From NCBI RefSeq assembly GCF_024539675.1, contig NZ_JAHHIT010000059.1, positions 1 to 62,811 on the forward strand: a stretch of 62,811 nucleotides of DNA, written 5' to 3'. Position 1 is the first letter of the stretch. Every line of letters begins with the position of its first letter. A program made the position numbers and the translations under genes. Positions 24,126 to 31,666 of this stretch are shown piece by piece. Origin of the DNA: Streptomyces hilarionis (GTDB taxonomy: Bacteria > Actinomycetota > Actinomycetes > Streptomycetales > Streptomycetaceae). The notes beneath the pieces are model-generated. The model did not search any database and was not told the origin of the DNA. It worked only from the letters and a program-made list of their open reading frames with translations.

Positions 24126-24832
24126 GCGGCCCGGCCCCCACCCCGAACCGGTCCGCCGCTTCCGCCGTGTCCACGTCCCGGGTGCTGATCTGCGACGACC
24201 AGGAACTGATCCGGATGGGACTGCGCATGGTCGTCGACAGCCAGCCCGATCTCACCGTGGTCGGCGAGGCCGCCGACGGCGAGGCGGCGATCAGGGGCGT
24301 GGCCGACCTCGAGCCCGACCTCGTCCTGATGGACGTGCGCATGCCGGGCACGGACGGGCTCGCCGCCACCCGGCACCTCTGCGCGCAGCCTCATGCGCCG
24401 AGGATCCTCGTCGTCACCACCTTCGACCTCGACGAGTACGCCTACGCGGCCCTGCGCGCGGGCGCGAACGGCTTCCTGGTCAAGGACGCCCCCGCGGAGG
24501 AGATCCTGGTGACCGTCCGCGCGGTCCTGCGGGGCGACGTGATGGTGGCTCCCTCGCTCACGCGGCGCCTGGTCGAACGCTTCGTCAGGCAGGCCCCCGC
24601 GTCGGCGCCGACCCAGCGCGGCCGCCTGGCGGTGCTCACCGAGCGGGAACGGGACGTCCTCGCCCTGGTCGCCCGGGGACTGGCCAACGGCGAGATCGCC
24701 GACCGCCTCTTCGTCGGGGAGACGACCGTGAAGACCCACCTCGGCCGCGTCCTGACCAAGCTCGGTCTCCGCGACCGTGTCCATGCGGTGATCTTCGCCT
24801 ACGAGAGCGGGCTGATACGGGCCGGGGACTGA
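24122..24832 (+). CDS. NarL/FixJ-family response regulator
   Basis: The 236-residue protein has a receiver domain with the acidic pocket in VLICDDQEL and the phospho-acceptor Asp in LVLMDVRMPG, then TTFD and the conserved Lys in FLVKDAP. The C-terminal LuxR HTH is LTERERDVLALVARGLANGE and TTVKTHLGRVLTKLGLRDRV. It starts with GTG inside the GTGA overlap with the kinase gene, so the two are translationally coupled. No nearby target gene is evident, and a stem-loop at 24880-24914 ends the operon. Confidence 0.95.
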   Translation: MSGPAPTPNRSAASAVSTSRVLICDDQELIRMGLRMVVDSQPDLTVVGEAADGEAAIRGVADLEPDLVLMDVRMPGTDGLAATRHLCAQPHAPRILVVTTFDLDEYAYAALRAGANGFLVKDAPAEEILVTVRAVLRGDVMVAPSLTRRLVERFVRQAPASAPTQRGRLAVLTERERDVLALVARGLANGEIADRLFVGETTVKTHLGRVLTKLGLRDRVHAVIFAYESGLIRAGD

Positions 24833-24879
24833 ACGGTCCTCGGGGCACCGGCGGCAGGGGACGCGCCCGTAGTCGGCGG

Positions 24880-24914
24880 CCGTCCGGCGGGCGAGCGGCA
24901 ACCGTGCCGGACGG
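24880..24914 (+). terminator. Hairpin after the two-component operon
   Basis: CCGTCCGGC (24880-24888) and GCCGGACGG (24906-24914) form a 9-bp perfect stem with a 17-nt loop, 48 bp after the response-regulator stop. Confidence 0.55.
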
Positions 24915-25141
24915 CGGGTTGGGTACCGTCGCGCGCGGAAAAGTCATCACATGTCTTGTGGCCGGGCGAGGTCCTGGCCGGGGGAGCGGGTGAGGCGCGC
25001 CCGAGGTCCGGAACGGCTTCTCCTGGCCGAGGTGGAGGGCCGGAGCCGCTGCATTTCCCGTGCATGCCCTGGTGGGAAGGGTGGCATCGCCGTCGCGCGG
25101 GGGCCGGTGACGGTGCTCGTACGGGAATCATGTGACAGGCA

Positions 25142-25210
25142 TTGACGATCGCGATGGGATGTCTATCATCCAGAGAGTCGAATTGACGACCGATGTTCGC
25201 TATATCGAAC
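25142..25210 (+). promoter_or_regulatory. Promoter and IclR-like palindrome of the hemicellulase operon
   Basis: TTGACG (25142-25147) and TATCAT (25164-25169) are 16 bp apart, a good vegetative promoter. About 18 bp after the predicted start lies GTTCGCTATATCGAAC (25195-25210), a perfect 5-bp dyad with a 6-bp A/T-rich centre that resembles IclR-class operators. A second TTGACG is at 25183. The leader to the first gene is about 200 nt long. A sugar-responsive repressor is implied, but none is encoded nearby. The rest of the 24833-25384 gap contains nothing else I can support. Confidence 0.6.
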
Positions 25211-25384
25211 AAGCGAGAGGAGTGCGGAGCGTCCACTGCTCCGGCTTCCGCGCGGCACCGCAAGCGACGGCTCCCCCCACCGCACCCGTACGGTCCGTAC
25301 CGGTAAGGCCCTTGCTTCCCGCCGGCGAGCACGACCGGTGTCTGCTGACGTGCGCAAGGCCGTTGACCAGTCTTGGAGTTCGGC

Positions 25385-26509
25385 ATGCCTCCATTACCCC
25401 CGCACCGACGGTCGTCCGCGCCGCACGCCGGCGTCGCCCCGCCGGGCGGCCCACACCGCGCACGTCGTTCGGCGGGCACGGCGGCCGCGTGCGTGGCGAC
25501 TCTCCTGGTCACCCTGCTCGCCGCCCTGATCTCGCCGGGCCCGGCGTCGGCGGCCGCCGCGGGCCCCTGCGACCTCTACGCCGCCGGCGGCACACCCTGC
25601 GTCGCGGCGCACAGCACCGTGCGCGCCCTGTACGCCTCGTACAACGGCAGGCTCTACCAGGTCAGGCGGTCCTCGGACAACACGACCAGGGACATCGGGG
25701 TCGTGGCCGCCGGCGGTGCGGCGAACGCCGCGGTGCAGGACTCCTTCTGCGCGGGCACGAGTTGCGTCATCACCTGGGTGTACGACCAGTCGGGTCGCGG
25801 CAACCACCTCGGCTACCAGGGGCCGGGCGGTGTCGGCGGGTCCGACACCGCGGCGAAGGCCACCAGCGAATCGCTCACGGTCGGGGGCGGCAAGGCCTAC
25901 TCCCTCTACATCAACGCGAAGAACAGCTACTGGCGTGACGGCCACCTGACGGGCGTGCCCACCGGCAGCGCCCCCGAGGGGATGTACATGGTCACCAGCG
26001 GCACGCACGTCAACGGCGGCTGCTGCTTCGACTACGGCAACAGCGAGACCACCCGGAGGGCCGACGGGCCGGGTGCCATGGACGCGATCAACTTCAGCAC
26101 GTCGTGCTGGTTCGGGGGCTGCTCCGGATCCGGACCCTGGGTCCAGGCGGACCTGGAATACGGTCTGTTCCCCGGCGGCAGCACCTCCTGGAACCCGCGG
26201 CAGCGCGCCTTCACCGGCAAGTTCGTCACCGCGACCCTGAAGAACAACGGGACGTCACGGTTCGCGATCAAGGGCGGCAGCGCCCAGTCCGGCGGCCTGA
26301 CCACGCTCTACGACGGCGCCCTCCCTCGCGGCTACAACCCGATGAAGAAGCAGGGGGCGATCATCCTCGGCAGCGGCGGGGACTGCTGCAACGGCAACAC
26401 CAACCTCAGCGTCGGCACGTTCTACGAGGGAGCCCTCGTCGCCGGCTACCCCTCCGACGCCACGGAGAACGCCGTGCAGGCCGACATCGCCGCGGCCGGA
26501 TACCGCTGA
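25385..26509 (+). CDS. Secreted GH54 alpha-L-arabinofuranosidase, catalytic domain only
   Basis: The 374-residue protein has an unusually long signal region (HRARRSAGTAAACVATLLVT, cleavage after PASAAAA near residue 58). The mature enzyme starts AGPCDLYAAGGTPCVAAHST, nearly diagnostic of the fungal AbfB/GH54 fold. Other matches are ITWVYDQSGRGNHL, CCFDYGNSETT, VQADLEYGLFPGGS (containing the family nucleophile Glu) and the ILGSGGDCCNGN-to-GTFYEG stretch (with the acid/base Asp). The C-terminal CBM42 of typical GH54 enzymes is absent. It should release terminal arabinofuranose from arabinoxylan or arabinan outside the cell. ATG 25385 sits 6 nt after GGAG. Confidence 0.9.
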   Translation: MPPLPPHRRSSAPHAGVAPPGGPHRARRSAGTAAACVATLLVTLLAALISPGPASAAAAGPCDLYAAGGTPCVAAHSTVRALYASYNGRLYQVRRSSDNTTRDIGVVAAGGAANAAVQDSFCAGTSCVITWVYDQSGRGNHLGYQGPGGVGGSDTAAKATSESLTVGGGKAYSLYINAKNSYWRDGHLTGVPTGSAPEGMYMVTSGTHVNGGCCFDYGNSETTRRADGPGAMDAINFSTSCWFGGCSGSGPWVQADLEYGLFPGGSTSWNPRQRAFTGKFVTATLKNNGTSRFAIKGGSAQSGGLTTLYDGALPRGYNPMKKQGAIILGSGGDCCNGNTNLSVGTFYEGALVAGYPSDATENAVQADIAAAGYR

Positions 26510-26568
26510 GCCCGGCACGACGAACACCCCTTGTGTCACACCAGGTTGGACGGACGAAGGAGTGGAAC

Positions 26569-27501
26569 ATGCCCAAACCCAGGTTATGGCCCGCCCTGGT
26601 GGCGGCCCTGCTCACCCTGGCCCTGGCCACCGGCGGCGCGGCACTGCGCGGGGGCGGGGGAGCAGGTGAGCAGCGCACGACGCCGACGGCCGCCCACTCC
26701 GCCACCGCGACCGCCGGGTGCGGCAGGGCCCCCGGGCTGACCAGCGGCACCCACACCCTCCAGGTCAACGGGAAGAGCCGCACCTACATCCTGAAGGTGC
26801 CGGACAACTACGACAGGAACCGCGCCTACCGGCTGATCTTCGGCTTCCACTGGCTGGGCGGTTCCGCCACCGACGTGTCCACGGGCCGCACGGTGGAGAA
26901 CGGCACCTGGGCCTACTACGGGCTCCAGCGGCTGGCGAACAACAGCGCTGTCTTCGTCGCACCCCAGGGCCTCAACAACGGCTGGGCCAACTCCGGCGGC
27001 GAGGACGTGGCCTTCACCGACGCCATGATCAACCAGGTCGAGGGCGCGCTGTGCGTCGACACCACCCGCCTGTTCTCGGTCGGCTTCAGCTACGGCGCCG
27101 CCATGAGCTACGCGCTCGCGTGCACCCGGGCGACGGTCTTCCGCGCGGTCGCGGTCCAGTCCGGGGGACAGCTCAGCGGTTGCAGCGGCGGCTCCCAGCC
27201 CATCGCCTACCTCGGCATCCACGGCATCCGTGACAACGTGCTGGGCATCTCCGGCGGACGCGGCCTGCGCGACCGGTTCGTCCGCAACAACGGCTGCGCC
27301 GCGCAGAACCCGCCCGAGCCCGCACAGGGCAGCCGGACCCACCGCGTCACCGCCTACTCCGGATGCTCCGCGGGCCACCCCGTGGTGTGGGCCGCGTTCG
27401 ACGAGGGCCACATCGCCGCACCTCAGGACGGCGCCAGCGGCGACAGCGGCTCCAGGACCTGGGTGCCGGCCGAGGTCTGGAAGTTCTTCACCCAGTTCTG
27501 A
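26569..27501 (+). CDS. Secreted CE1-type esterase, probable feruloyl esterase
   Basis: The 310-residue exported protein (signal MPKPRLWPALVAALLTLALA) is an alpha/beta hydrolase of the feruloyl-esterase/PHB-depolymerase group. It has YILKVPDNYDRNRAYRLIFG and FHWLGGSATD, the nucleophile elbow FSVGFSYGAAMSYALAC (G-F-S-Y-G), and a late catalytic His in AAFDEGHIAAP. Paired cysteines (GALCVD, CTRATV, NNGCAAQ, YSGCSAG) fit an extracellular enzyme. GAAGGAG precedes ATG 26569. It follows the GH54 gene by 59 bp, so it probably removes ferulate esterified to arabinose side chains. Confidence 0.85.
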   Translation: MPKPRLWPALVAALLTLALATGGAALRGGGGAGEQRTTPTAAHSATATAGCGRAPGLTSGTHTLQVNGKSRTYILKVPDNYDRNRAYRLIFGFHWLGGSATDVSTGRTVENGTWAYYGLQRLANNSAVFVAPQGLNNGWANSGGEDVAFTDAMINQVEGALCVDTTRLFSVGFSYGAAMSYALACTRATVFRAVAVQSGGQLSGCSGGSQPIAYLGIHGIRDNVLGISGGRGLRDRFVRNNGCAAQNPPEPAQGSRTHRVTAYSGCSAGHPVVWAAFDEGHIAAPQDGASGDSGSRTWVPAEVWKFFTQF

Positions 27502-27559
27502 AGCGATCCGTCCCCTCACACCGGATGAGACGGACCCCCACCATCCAAGGAGCTCGTTC

Positions 27560-28516
27560 ATGTCCTTCCAGTCACGGTTGCGCCGCGTTCAGCGTGCGCT
27601 CCTGGCGACCGGCGCGGCCGCCGCGCTCGGCGTCGGCGTGCTCACCGGCGCGGCACCGGCATCGGCCGCCGCGGCGGCACCCGCGGCGGCGCTGACCGAA
27701 GTCACCGGCTTCGGCTACAACCCGTCCAACCTGAGAATGTACGAGTACGTGCCGCAGAACGCCGGCGCGCACCCGGCGATCCTGGTCGCCAACCACTACT
27801 GCGGAGGCTCCGGACCGGCCATGTACTCGGGCAGCGAGTTCGCCTCGCTCGCCAACCAGCACGGGTTCATCGTCGTGTACCCCTCGGTCACCCGCAGCAG
27901 CAAGTGCTTCGACGTGTCGTCACCGCGCGCCCTGACCCACAACGGCAGCAGCGACCCGGCGGGCATCGTGTCGATGGTGCGGTGGGAGCAGCAGCACCGG
28001 GGAGCGGACCCGAACCGCGTCTACGCCACCGGCTTCTCCTCCGGGGCGATGATGACGAACGTGCTGCTCGGGGACTACCCCGACGTGTTCAAGGCCGGCG
28101 CGGCCTTCTCCGGCGTGCCGTTCGGCTGCTTCGCCACCACGAACGGCTCGGAGTGGAACAGCGACTGCTCCGGCGGGAGGATCACCAAGACGCCCCAGCA
28201 GTGGGGCAACCTCGTGCGCGCCGCCTATCCCGGTTACAGCGGGCCCCGACCGCGCATGCAGGTGTGGCACGGCACGCAGGACACCACGCTGAGCTACGTC
28301 GACTTCGGCGAAGAGATCAAGCAGTGGACCGACGTCCTCGGCGTGAACCAGACGCCCGCCCTCACCGACCACCCCAAGCCGGCCTGGACCCGCACCCGGT
28401 ACGGCGGCGCCGGCACCACCGCCCCCGTCGAGGCGATCAGCGTCCAGGGAGTCGGCCACAACCTGCCGCAGAGCGGCATGCAGCCGCTGGCCCTGCAGTT
28501 CATGGGTCTGACCTGA
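27560..28516 (+). CDS. Secreted PHB-family esterase, probable acetylxylan esterase
   Basis: The 318-residue protein has a signal peptide (QSRLRRVQRALLATGAAAAL, cleavage after PASAAAA). The alpha/beta-hydrolase core matches CE1 acetylxylan esterases: HPAILVANHYCGGSGPAM, the nucleophile VYATGFSSGAMMTNVLL (G-F-S-S-G), the Asp in VWHGTQDTTLSY, and the His in VQGVGHNLPQSG. Streptomyces and Aspergillus acetylxylan esterases of this type have the same YEYVP and CGGSG features. It is the last gene of the operon (58-bp gap, SD AAGGAG), with a stem-loop at 28556-28594. The substrate is inferred from family and neighbours. Confidence 0.85.
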   Translation: MSFQSRLRRVQRALLATGAAAALGVGVLTGAAPASAAAAAPAAALTEVTGFGYNPSNLRMYEYVPQNAGAHPAILVANHYCGGSGPAMYSGSEFASLANQHGFIVVYPSVTRSSKCFDVSSPRALTHNGSSDPAGIVSMVRWEQQHRGADPNRVYATGFSSGAMMTNVLLGDYPDVFKAGAAFSGVPFGCFATTNGSEWNSDCSGGRITKTPQQWGNLVRAAYPGYSGPRPRMQVWHGTQDTTLSYVDFGEEIKQWTDVLGVNQTPALTDHPKPAWTRTRYGGAGTTAPVEAISVQGVGHNLPQSGMQPLALQFMGLT

Positions 28517-28555
28517 CCGCACGCGGGCCGGCGTGACCCGACCTGACCGACCAGT

Positions 28556-28594
28556 CCGTGGCGGGCGGAAGCCCCTGCTCCCGACCCGCCACGG
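28556..28594 (+). terminator. Hairpin after the hemicellulase operon
   Basis: CCGTGGCGGG (28556-28565) and CCCGCCACGG (28585-28594) make a 10-bp perfect stem around a 19-nt loop, between converging genes ending at 28516 and 28642. Confidence 0.6.
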
Positions 28595-28641
28595 CCCCGG
28601 TGCTCGGCGGGCACGTCCGCCGCGCCGGAAGCGGCTGCCGC

Positions 28642-29259
28642 TCAGATCCGGGCGAAGACGTTGACCACCACGCCGATGTAGAGAATGACCAGGACGGTCC
28701 AGAAGGTGTAGACGACGCCGGGGTACCGGATGTAGAGCGGTATCCGGATGGTCGGATGCCGCCTGCGCAGTTCACGTGGGGTCGGCGTGCCCCCGAACCT
28801 CTCGGGAAGAGCCGCCCGGCGCCAAACCTTGTCGAGTTCGGCCTCACGCCACTGGCGGGGGTTGAGCAGGACGGCGGCACGGTCGTCGCTCACGACGAGC
28901 ACCGCGCCGGCGATGCCGCTGGAGTCGATATGGGTCCTGGCCACGGAGCCCGGCCCCTCGATGACGGTCAGCCGGCGCGCCCAGTTGCGCACCCGCACGG
29001 CGCCGTCGGAGAAGGCGACATACGTGTTCACCGTGTGCAGGACCGCATAGGCCACGTACCACAGGAAGGGCAGTGCGACGAGGGCGATGGCCGCGGGTAT
29101 CGCCATCGGCCCGAGCCCCTCACTGGTGCCGCGGCCGCTCGCGAGCAGGCGCGTCATGCTGATGCCCGGCACGATGACCGCCGGTACCACGGCAAGGGCC
29201 ACGCGTGCGAACCGGCTCCTGTCGGGGGATACGAGAAACTCTGTGCGGCGGTCGGTCAC
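28642..29259 (-). CDS. Integral membrane protein with PH-like domain, unknown function
   Basis: The 205-residue protein has two hydrophobic helices in the first third (VALAVVPAVIVPGISMTRLL, AIALVALPFLWYVAYAVLHT). A soluble middle (NTYVAFSDGAVRVRNWARRL, GIAGAVLVVSDDRAAVLLNP) and a C-terminal helix (YTFWTVLVILYIGVVVNVFA) follow. The centre resembles the small beta-rich domain of bacterial PH-like membrane proteins, and I cannot assign a role. GTG 29259 is chosen because GGAGAGCAGCC precedes it, whereas the upstream in-frame start lacks a site. Confidence 0.6.
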   Translation of the reverse strand: MTDRRTEFLVSPDRSRFARVALAVVPAVIVPGISMTRLLASGRGTSEGLGPMAIPAAIALVALPFLWYVAYAVLHTVNTYVAFSDGAVRVRNWARRLTVIEGPGSVARTHIDSSGIAGAVLVVSDDRAAVLLNPRQWREAELDKVWRRAALPERFGGTPTPRELRRRHPTIRIPLYIRYPGVVYTFWTVLVILYIGVVVNVFARI

Positions 29260-29698
29260 GGCTGCTCTCCGTCTCTTCGCACACGGACGGCACATCGAAG
29301 GCCCTCACGGGCATCATCCCCCGGCCCGGTGGCTTCCCAGTCCCCTTTTGCCCTCTCATCAAAGAGATCGGCGCTCATGGCCGCGGTCCTCACGCCGTCG
29401 GGCCGGGCAGCGGACAACTCCCGGGCCCCGCGGTCGTCTTGCCGTCGCCGCGGTCCGGGCCGTCGGCCGGCCGACGCATCCTCGGTGGCGGCTCGGGATG
29501 TGGAGTGGGGAGGTGGGGGGTGGGGTCATGGCAAACCATCTCCAGGCCCGAGCCGAAGCCGGGGCCTGTCCGACCCACCCCCCATGGCCGCGAGTCCCTC
29601 ACGATCTCCGTCCGGCCCATCACGACGCACCGTATCCCGCGGCACTGACAACACCGCCGGTTCGGGGGCGAGGGCCGCGGGGCCCGCGGTGGGCGCGG
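29260..29698. other. Intergenic region without recognisable gene
   Basis: These 439 bp lie between two minus-strand genes. Long open frames exist but are G/C-driven and of low complexity. A G-rich tract (29509-29525) is the only notable feature. I see no stem-loop, repeat or homology I can support. Confidence 0.4.
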
Positions 29699-30112
29699 TC
29701 AGTCCGTCCGGGCTCCGGCGGCGGTCAGCCGGGCGTGCCAGTCGCGCATGCGGGCCGCCGCGCCGCCGTTGAACAACTGGTCCACGGCGCCGCCCGCCGC
29801 GGCCGGTCCCGGCGATCCGCTGCCGGCGTGCTCCAGAGCCCGCTGCTGGTCGGCGCTCGGCTCGGGAGACAGGGAGGCGCCCCGCCCGACCAGGACGCAG
29901 CGCCGCCCGTCGGCCTTCAGCACCAGGGCGCCGAGCCGGGAGAGCCGGGCGGAGACCGCACGCGGGTCGACCTCCAGAACGGTGCCCAGGGAGCGGTCCC
30001 GCACGTGCAGGCTGTCGGGACGCAGCGTGACCAGCACGGGCTCACAGCGCGCGCCCTTCCACAGGCTGCGCCGCCAGTAGACGATCCCCGAGTGCCCGAT
30101 GTCTGTGCTCAT
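29699..30112 (-). CDS. Hypothetical cytoplasmic protein
   Basis: The 137-residue protein MSTDIGHSGIVYWRRSLWKG continues with strand-like segments (EPVLVTLRPDSLHVRDRSLG, GALVLKADGRRCVLVGRGAS). The first 80 residues look like a small beta-barrel (PH-like) domain. A Gly/Ala-rich linker and a helical end (VDQLFNGGAAARMRDWHARL) follow. I do not recognise a named family. ATG 30112 is used, and an in-frame ATG at 30124 would add four residues. Codon usage is normal for the region. Confidence 0.6.
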   Translation of the reverse strand: MSTDIGHSGIVYWRRSLWKGARCEPVLVTLRPDSLHVRDRSLGTVLEVDPRAVSARLSRLGALVLKADGRRCVLVGRGASLSPEPSADQQRALEHAGSGSPGPAAAGGAVDQLFNGGAAARMRDWHARLTAAGARTD

Positions 30113-30352
30113 GCCGCAGATCATGGCATGGCCACGGACCGATCCGGCCGGCCGGTCCGAGACGCGCGGACCGACGGCGCGGAGAACTCCCGGGGCACCT
30201 CGCGTGTCTTCGGTGCGGCCGCCTCGGCGCGAAATCGACGTGACCGACACCGGCGCCTCTCAACTCATGCGCCTCAGAGGTTTCCTGAGGGAACGTCGGG
30301 TCACTCGGCCCTCGTCGGCCGGGACGCTCTCGGCCGGAAGGGAGTTTGCCTC

Positions 30353-30769
30353 ATGAGCATCATGCACGGGACTCGGATACGCCGCCGCTCGGCCGCGGTC
30401 CTGGCGAGCGCGACGGCACTGGCCGTCCTGCCCTCGGTCACGGCGGCCGCGGCGCCCGCGCAGGCCCAGCCCTGCGTGCAGAAGGTGGCCGTCGTCAACA
30501 ACGCCGGCTTCGTCCTCTCCTGGGCCGCCACCGCCCGGACCGGCGAACAGGCCGCTCCGACCGACGCGTACCCGATCAACCAGACCCGGGTCGTCGACCT
30601 GGCCACCACCTTATGGCCGGAGGGCACCGATCTCCGCCCGTACGTCGAGGCGGTGGGCGGGACCAAGGAGTTCGGCAGCTCCTACGTGTCCTACTGCGAC
30701 AACGGCCAGACGGCCACCTACACCGTCACGGGGACGACCTTCGACTACTCCGTGACCCTGCTGACCTGA
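30353..30769 (+). CDS. Small secreted protein
   Basis: The 138-residue product has a clear signal peptide (MHGTRIRRRSAAVLASATAL, cleavage after AQAQPC near residue 38). The mature domain of about 100 residues begins CVQKVAVVNNAGFVLSWAAT and ends SYCDNGQTATYTVTGTTFDY. Two cysteines probably form a disulfide. The pattern looks like a small beta-sandwich similar to other Streptomyces secreted unknowns, with no catalytic motif. AAGGGAG lies upstream of ATG 30353. A terminator follows at 30837-30874. Confidence 0.65.
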   Translation: MSIMHGTRIRRRSAAVLASATALAVLPSVTAAAAPAQAQPCVQKVAVVNNAGFVLSWAATARTGEQAAPTDAYPINQTRVVDLATTLWPEGTDLRPYVEAVGGTKEFGSSYVSYCDNGQTATYTVTGTTFDYSVTLLT

Positions 30770-30836
30770 CCTGACCGGCCGCGCGGCGCTCGGACGCGCG
30801 CATGGTGCGCAGGTGCGCCGCCGCACCTCTCGGCCA

Positions 30837-30874
30837 CCGGTCCGGGCGGTCCGTCACTGGAACGCCCGGACCGG
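30837..30874. terminator. Hairpin between converging genes
   Basis: CCGGTCCGGGCG (30837-30848) and CGCCCGGACCGG (30863-30874) are a perfect 12-bp stem with a 14-nt loop, between the small secreted protein and the methyltransferase. Confidence 0.7.
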
Positions 30875-30922
30875 CGCCGAGCCAACCGCCGGGGCGCCGA
30901 AGCCCTGCCGCGATGCCGCTCG

Positions 30923-31666
30923 TCAGTCTGCTTCGGGCCCGCGCGCGATCCCGGTGAGCAGGACCATCCCGGTGTCCCCGTAGTCCGGGAGGGTCGGATC
31001 CGACGGGATGCGGCCGACCGTGAGCCGGTCGGTGAGCGGGGTGAACACCTCGGTGATGACGTCGGTGTCCACCGGGCACCCGGGCCAGCGGGAGTCGGCG
31101 CCGATCCGGTAGGTCGGCATGTTCTCCATGAACGCGGCGACCAGCCGCCCGCCCGGGGCCACGCACCGGACGAACCGGCGACAGAACTCCTTGAACTCCT
31201 CGAAGTCCTCGGTCGCCCCCTCGGCCACGAAGTGCATCGAGGCGAGACCGTAACCGCCCGGTTCGACGGACCTCAGGTCGCCGTGCACGAGACGCACCGC
31301 CGACAGCGACTCCTCCAGCGTCGCGGGGACGTCCGGATTGAGGCTGCGGCACAGCGCGTGGAAGGGCAGCCAGCTGCGGTCCGGCGTCCCGTTCAACTGC
31401 CTGCGCAGGTAGGCGGCGTTGGAGGCGCCCGCCTCCACGGCGTCGACACGGCGGCTCACGGCGGAGGCGAGGATCAGCGGATAGAGGTTGGGCCCGGCCC
31501 CGATCTCCACCGAGCGGGCCACGCCGTCCGGCGCGAACTCCCGGTAGAACGCGCTGTGGTGGGTGATGACCGCCGCGTCCGAGGGGTGCAACTCCCGGTA
31601 GTTCTCCGCCAGGTAGTCCTCGACCGGCCATCGGTCCCAGTTCACGTCGTCATTGAGGACCGCCAT
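30923..31666 (-). CDS. SAM-dependent methyltransferase (NNMT/PNMT-like)
   Basis: The 247-residue protein starts MAVLNDDVNWDRWPVEDYLA, with motif I SVEIGAGPNLYPLILASAV, VDAVEAGASNAAYLRRQLNG and the acidic VHGDLRSVEPGGYGLASMHF. This arrangement, with the tyrosine-rich N-terminus (ENYRELHPSDAAVI), resembles the NNMT/PNMT/TEMT group that methylates amines or other small-molecule nucleophiles. Its start (31666) lies 17 nt inside the 3' end of the GGDEF-EAL/oxoamine synthase gene, so the two should be translationally coupled. It may methylate the product of that PLP domain, which is an inference from position only. Confidence 0.8.
   Translation of the reverse strand: MAVLNDDVNWDRWPVEDYLAENYRELHPSDAAVITHHSAFYREFAPDGVARSVEIGAGPNLYPLILASAVSRRVDAVEAGASNAAYLRRQLNGTPDRSWLPFHALCRSLNPDVPATLEESLSAVRLVHGDLRSVEPGGYGLASMHFVAEGATEDFEEFKEFCRRFVRCVAPGGRLVAAFMENMPTYRIGADSRWPGCPVDTDVITEVFTPLTDRLTVGRIPSDPTLPDYGDTGMVLLTGIARGPEAD

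Noticed and set aside
25021..25384. Riboswitch in the 200-nt leader of the hemicellulase operon
   Set aside because: I see no conserved aptamer core or terminator/antiterminator pair. The long leader is noted but a ligand-binding RNA is not supported.
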